In this document: in pieces, positions 5,607-9,020 of the stretch
Layout of the letters: the number at the start of each line of letters is the position of its first letter
How positions within the stretch are numbered: the first letter of the stretch is position 1
NCBI GenBank assembly: GCA_011375045.1
Contig: DRNB01000189.1
Location: 1-9,020, forward strand
Source of the DNA: Aquifex aeolicus
GTDB lineage: Bacteria > Aquificota > Aquificia > Aquificales > Aquificaceae
Length of the DNA stretch: 9,020 nucleotides
Direction of reading: 5' to 3'
The notes under the pieces: model-generated
The model's database searches: none
What the model was told of the DNA's origin: nothing
What the model saw: the letters and a program-made list of their open reading frames with translations, nothing else
Translations under genes and position numbers: made by a program

Positions 5607-6665
5607 ATGCTCTCCGCAAGACTCCGCTCCCTGCGCGCCTATGAGACCGAGACCTCTGAGGCGCGGGTCAGGCTCTCCTCGAACGAGCTCCCCTACGATC
5701 TGCCCCGGGAGCTGAAGCGCAGGATAGGAGAGGAAGCAGGGAGGATACCCCTTCACAGATACCCTGACCCCACCTGCGGGGAGCTGAAGGCTGTTCTGGC
5801 GGACTTCTTCGGTGTGGGGGAGGAGAACCTCCTCCTCGGCAACGGCTCGGACGAGCTCGTTTACTACCTGTCCGTGGCGGTCGGGGAGCTGGATCAGGGG
5901 GTTTACATACCCGTCCCGACCTTCCCCATGTATGAGATCTCCGCGGACGTCTTCGGAAGACCAAAGGTAGCCGTTCCTCTGGGGGAGGACTTCGATATCG
6001 ATCTTCAGGAGAGTCTGAGGCGTCTGAGGGAGGAAGGGGCTGCTCTGGCTTACTTTTCCTACCCCAACAACCCCACGGGGAACCTCTTTTCGGAGGAGAA
6101 GATCAGAGCTCTGAGGGAGGAGGGTCTCCTGACGGTGGTGGACGAAGCTTACTACCACTACTCCCGAAAGAGCTTTCTGGAAGAGGCTCTCAGAAGGGAG
6201 GATACCGTTGTTCTCAGGACGCTTTCCAAGATAGGACTCGCCGGTCTCAGGGTGGGGGTGCTCATAGCCAGAGAGGAGCTTGTCAGGGAGCTGGAGAAGA
6301 TACGTCTTCCCTTCAACGTAAGCTACCCCTCTCAGGTCATAGCGAGGCTCGTGCTGACGGAGGGAAGGGACTTTATAGAGGAGGCTGTGGAGAGGGTTGT
6401 ATCCGAGAGGGAGCGCCTCCGGAGGGAGCTTTCCTCCATCGAAGGAGTGGAGGTCTTCCCGAGCTCCGCCAACTTCCTGCTCTTCAGAACCCCCTTCCCC
6501 GCCGGAGAGCTTCACGCCGCTCTGCTCAGAAGGGGCGTCCTCGTGAGGAACGTATCCCACCTGCCACGGCTCGAGAGGTGTCTGAGGGTGAGCGTGGGCA
6601 GGGAGGAGGAGAACGATCTCTTCCTCGAGGCTCTGAACTCCGCGGTAAGGGAGCTCGGAGGCTGA
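5607..6665 (+). CDS. hisC: Histidinol-phosphate aminotransferase
   Basis: HisC is a PLP-dependent fold-type I aminotransferase that converts imidazole-acetol phosphate and glutamate to histidinol phosphate; many HisC enzymes also accept aromatic amino acids. The 352 residues match the family length. Visible motifs are RLSSNELPYDLP (22-33), HRYPDPTCGELK (50-61), the phosphate-binding GNGSDEL (78-84), SYPNNPTG (151-158) with Asn155, VVDEAYYHY (177-185) with Asp179 pairing the PLP nitrogen, the Schiff-base Lys208 in RTLSKIGLAGLRVG, and the carboxylate-binding Arg327 in CLRVSVG. HisC is preferred over other class I/II aminotransferases because of RYPDP and the SKIGLAGLRVG block, but a broader aromatic specificity cannot be excluded. 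It starts 6 bases after the RHH-like gene, with GAGG (5599-5602) overlapping that gene's stop. It ends 3 bases before the opposing sbcC stop. hisG lies 4 kb away on the other strand, so the his genes are dispersed. Confidence 0.92.
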   Translation: MLSARLRSLRAYETETSEARVRLSSNELPYDLPRELKRRIGEEAGRIPLHRYPDPTCGELKAVLADFFGVGEENLLLGNGSDELVYYLSVAVGELDQGVYIPVPTFPMYEISADVFGRPKVAVPLGEDFDIDLQESLRRLREEGAALAYFSYPNNPTGNLFSEEKIRALREEGLLTVVDEAYYHYSRKSFLEEALRREDTVVLRTLSKIGLAGLRVGVLIAREELVRELEKIRLPFNVSYPSQVIARLVLTEGRDFIEEAVERVVSERERLRRELSSIEGVEVFPSSANFLLFRTPFPAGELHAALLRRGVLVRNVSHLPRLERCLRVSVGREEENDLFLEALNSAVRELGG

Positions 6666-6668
6666 ACC

Positions 6669-9020
6669 TCAGGCAATAACCTCCACCGTGGAATACTCCC
6701 CGTGTTTTCTGACAACCACCCGCTGGTGAAACCTCTCCGCAAGCTCGGGTATGTGGGAGATGATCCCCACCATCCTGTCGATCCTCTGCCTTACCAACTC
6801 GAGAATATCGCTGACCCTCTCCCGGGTCTCCTCGTCGAGCGAGCCGAAGCCTTCGTCTATAAAGAGGCTCTCCAGCCGGGCGGTGGAGGACAGCATATCG
6901 CTGACGCCGAGGGCGAGGGATAGGCTCGCCAAGAAGGTTTCCCCTCCGCTCAGGCTCTTGACGTCCCGCTCCGCACCCTGCGTTCTGTCTATAACCACAA
7001 GATCACCCTTGGCGTTGAGATCGAACTCGTAGGTTCCGCTGAAGTCCAGCAGGTAACCGCTGCTCCTCTCTACTATGCGCTTCAGCATCAGCGTGGCGGC
7101 GAAGTCCTGAAGTCTGTCGCTCTTCAGATCCTCCCTCAGCTTTCCGTAAACGCTCAGGGAGCGTTCCAGCTCTTCGATCCTCCTCTTCATGGTCTCTTTT
7201 CTGCGGAGAAGCTCCTCGGACTGCCTCAGCTCCGCTCTGGATTCCCCGAGATCCCGCAGGGCTTTTTCCAGCTCCGCTTCCCTTTCGGCGAGCCGGGCGG
7301 ACAGCTGAGGGGTTGGTGGCACGTCCGAGAGGGAGGCGAGTCTTTCGCCGAGGGCGCTTACCCTTTCCCGAGCCAGCTCCCTCTCCCTCTGGAGCCGGGA
7401 GAGCTTATCCTCTAACCTTCTGATCTCCTCCTCGCTCAGGGAGGCTGACCTTATCCTTTCGTAGTCCCCCACCTCCTCGAAGAGGGGGGCGAGCTTCCTG
7501 ACGTTTTCCCTCCTCTGTCTTTCGAGGCGTCTTACAAGCTCCTCCGCCTCCTCCAGCTTAGCCTTAAGGGTGGACAGCTTCCTCAGCAGATCTTCCCTGT
7601 AGGATCTGACCCGCTCCCATTCCCTCTCCACCTTCTTTATGTGGGCTTCCAGATCCGAGGCTTTAACCCTGAGGGACCTGAGCGCCTCGGGAAGTCTGCG
7701 GGTGTCCTTAGCAAGCTCCGAGAGGAGCTCCCTCTTCTCCGCCATCATCTTCTCGAGGGAAGATGCCTCCGCCTCGAGCTTTCCGATCTGGGCAAGAAGG
7801 GCGTCCCTTCTCTGAAGTAGCTCCGTGTAGGCGGTTCTGTATTTTTCAAGCCTGCTCTCTATCTCCCTTTTCCTCTTTCTCTTTTCCTCCATCTCCGCCA
7901 GCCTGCGGGGGAGGTCGGACTCCAGAAGCTCCCTCCCTTCCTCCAGCTCCGAGGAAAGGTTTTTCCTCTCCCCGGCGAGAGCCTCGATCCTTGCGGACAC
8001 CTCAGAAAGCTCCCTCCCCACGTCTTCGATCTCCTCCCTCAGCTCCTCCAGCTCCCTCCGGAGCCTCTCGACGGATTCCGCCTCGGGAGGGCTCTCCCTC
8101 TTCCTGTAAACACCCCCGCACACGGGACAGCTGTCCCCCTCCTCCAGCTCCTCCCTTATGAGGTGGGCATAAAGGAGGAGGCTCTTCTCCCTCAGCTCCT
8201 TCTCCTTCTCTTTGAGTTCGTCGGACTTCTCGGCGAGGATCTCCTGTTTTCTCCTCAGCTCCTCCAGCTTCCTCTCCACCTCCTCGAGCTTCCTCCTCTT
8301 CTCCAGAAGGGTTTCCCTCCTTGCGCTTTCCCTCATCAGCCGCAGGTAAGCCTCCTCGTCGTAGGCAAGCTCCTCCAGCTCCTTCTCCGTGGCTTTCAGA
8401 ACCTCCTCCCCCTTCCTGAGCCTGCTCTCGCATTCCTCCAGAAGCTTCCTTTTCTCCGAGAGGAGGCGCTTCTTCGTTTCAGCCTCCTCCTCAAGCTTCC
8501 TGAGCCTGCGCTCCTCCTCCACCGCCCGGGAGAGCCTGTCCAGCTCTAAAAGCGTCTGCTGAAGCTCCTCTCTAAGAAGGGGGAGCCGGGCATGCTCCCT
8601 CTCGGCTCTTCTGAGCTCCTCCTCTATGTTCGCCATCTCCCCCTCCAGCTTCAGCCGGTCCTTCAGGATCCTCTCTCTGGTCAGGCGCACCTCCCTCAGC
8701 TCCTCCTCCACCTCCTCGAGGCGCTGAAGGTAGGGCAGGAAGGGTAGTATCCTGCGAGCGAGCCTTATCCTCTCCTCCAGATCTCCGAGCCTTTCGATCT
8801 CGGCTTCTGCCTCCCTCAGCTTCTCCTGAGCCTGCCGGAGCTCCTCCTCCGTCCGGTCCCTCTCCTCCGCCTTCCTCAGAACCTCCTTCTCCCTTTCCAC
8901 CTCCCCCCGGAGGTGCTCTATCTCCTTCTGGAGCCTTTCTATCCTGCTCCTGAGGTTCCGGAGGCTCTCCTCCGTTACCGACTCCAGCTGAGCAAGCTCC
9001 TTTCTGAGCAGGTTCAGCTC
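6669..9020 (-). CDS. sbcC: Exonuclease subunit SbcC (Rad50 family), N-terminus beyond window
   Basis: SbcC is the SMC-like ATPase of the SbcCD (Rad50-Mre11) nuclease, which opens hairpins and trims blocked DNA ends. The frame is open to base 9020, giving 783 visible residues; the Walker A N-terminal domain must lie to the right. The GTG at 8900 is internal. From the edge come about 290 residues of coiled coil, the zinc hook SCPVCGG (cysteines at bases 8129-8127 and 8120-8118), and a returning coil of about 340 residues. The C-terminal ATPase lobe follows: the ABC signature SLSGGETFLASL from base 6956, Walker B and D-loop SLFIDEGFGSLDEE (Asp at 6857-6855), and the switch His in IISHIPELAERF. 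Glu, Arg and Leu dominate the coils, so the minus strand is very purine-rich and repeats similar GAG/CTG/AGG codon strings. The partner sbcD is not visible. The stop lies 3 bases from that of convergent hisC. Confidence 0.96.
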   Translation of the reverse strand, partial: ELNLLRKELAQLESVTEESLRNLRSRIERLQKEIEHLRGEVEREKEVLRKAEERDRTEEELRQAQEKLREAEAEIERLGDLEERIRLARRILPFLPYLQRLEEVEEELREVRLTRERILKDRLKLEGEMANIEEELRRAEREHARLPLLREELQQTLLELDRLSRAVEEERRLRKLEEEAETKKRLLSEKRKLLEECESRLRKGEEVLKATEKELEELAYDEEAYLRLMRESARRETLLEKRRKLEEVERKLEELRRKQEILAEKSDELKEKEKELREKSLLLYAHLIREELEEGDSCPVCGGVYRKRESPPEAESVERLRRELEELREEIEDVGRELSEVSARIEALAGERKNLSSELEEGRELLESDLPRRLAEMEEKRKRKREIESRLEKYRTAYTELLQRRDALLAQIGKLEAEASSLEKMMAEKRELLSELAKDTRRLPEALRSLRVKASDLEAHIKKVEREWERVRSYREDLLRKLSTLKAKLEEAEELVRRLERQRRENVRKLAPLFEEVGDYERIRSASLSEEEIRRLEDKLSRLQRERELARERVSALGERLASLSDVPPTPQLSARLAEREAELEKALRDLGESRAELRQSEELLRRKETMKRRIEELERSLSVYGKLREDLKSDRLQDFAATLMLKRIVERSSGYLLDFSGTYEFDLNAKGDLVVIDRTQGAERDVKSLSGGETFLASLSLALGVSDMLSSTARLESLFIDEGFGSLDEETRERVSDILELVRQRIDRMVGIISHIPELAERFHQRVVVRKHGEYSTVEVIA

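Noticed and set aside
5403..6560. Minus-strand open frame of 385 codons opposite hisC and the RHH-like gene
   Set aside because: It is antisense to two well-supported genes and shows no family motifs. The low frequency of TTA, CTA and TCA codons in those genes explains it.
8041..8380. Thirteen-base string AGCTCCTCCAGCT repeated exactly at 8041, 8257 and 8368
   Set aside because: It encodes recurring Glu/Leu coiled-coil codons in sbcC, in varying surroundings and irregular spacing. It is protein composition, not a DNA repeat element.

Overview
This 9.0 kb window is ordinary dense bacterial chromosome. It is packed with housekeeping metabolic genes plus one recombination gene. The proteins are rich in Glu, Lys, Arg and Leu, AGG/AGA arginine and ATA isoleucine codons are common, genes abut or overlap, and only two intergenic gaps (94 and 49 bases) exceed a few bases. 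These traits, the short-form HisG, a free-standing biotin-dependent carboxyltransferase subunit and an archaeal-looking mini-Toprim protein suggest a thermophilic, deep-branching autotroph, most likely of the Aquificota (for example the Desulfurobacteriaceae). This assignment is inferred from sequence style, not shown by a marker gene.

Layout. (1) 2-772, plus strand: C-terminal two-thirds of carA (glutamine amidotransferase subunit of carbamoyl-phosphate synthase), entering from the left edge. (2) 729-3208, minus strand: a two-gene operon, pycB-like carboxyltransferase/biotin protein then hisG, joined by an ATGA overlap. hisG runs 44 bases into carA in convergent orientation. (3) 3209-3302: a compact divergent promoter region whose two predicted -35 boxes lie on the same bases. 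(4) 3303-5305, plus strand: trpB, a small Toprim protein and an unrecognised 160-residue protein, each overlapping the next. (5) 5306-5354: a second promoter gap. (6) 5355-6665, plus strand: a small ribbon-helix-helix-like protein with a basic head and acidic tail, then hisC. (7) 6669-9020, minus strand: the C-terminal part of SbcC (Rad50 family), with zinc hook and ATPase signature, leaving through the right edge and convergent with hisC across a 3-base gap.

Functionally, the window holds scattered single steps of pyrimidine/arginine (carA), histidine (hisG, hisC) and tryptophan (trpB) synthesis, a carboxylase subunit that would feed the TCA or reductive TCA cycle, and DNA-end processing (sbcC). 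Partner subunits (CarB, HisZ, TrpA, biotin carboxylase, SbcD) are not in the window, consistent with dispersed pathway genes. No RNA genes, mobile elements, CRISPR arrays or convincing intrinsic terminators were seen. I found no clear new multi-gene system. The least explained stretch is 4480-5600 (Toprim, unknown helical protein, RHH-like protein), together with the divergent promoter, a possibly leaderless trpB start, and a hairpin that covers a ribosome binding site.
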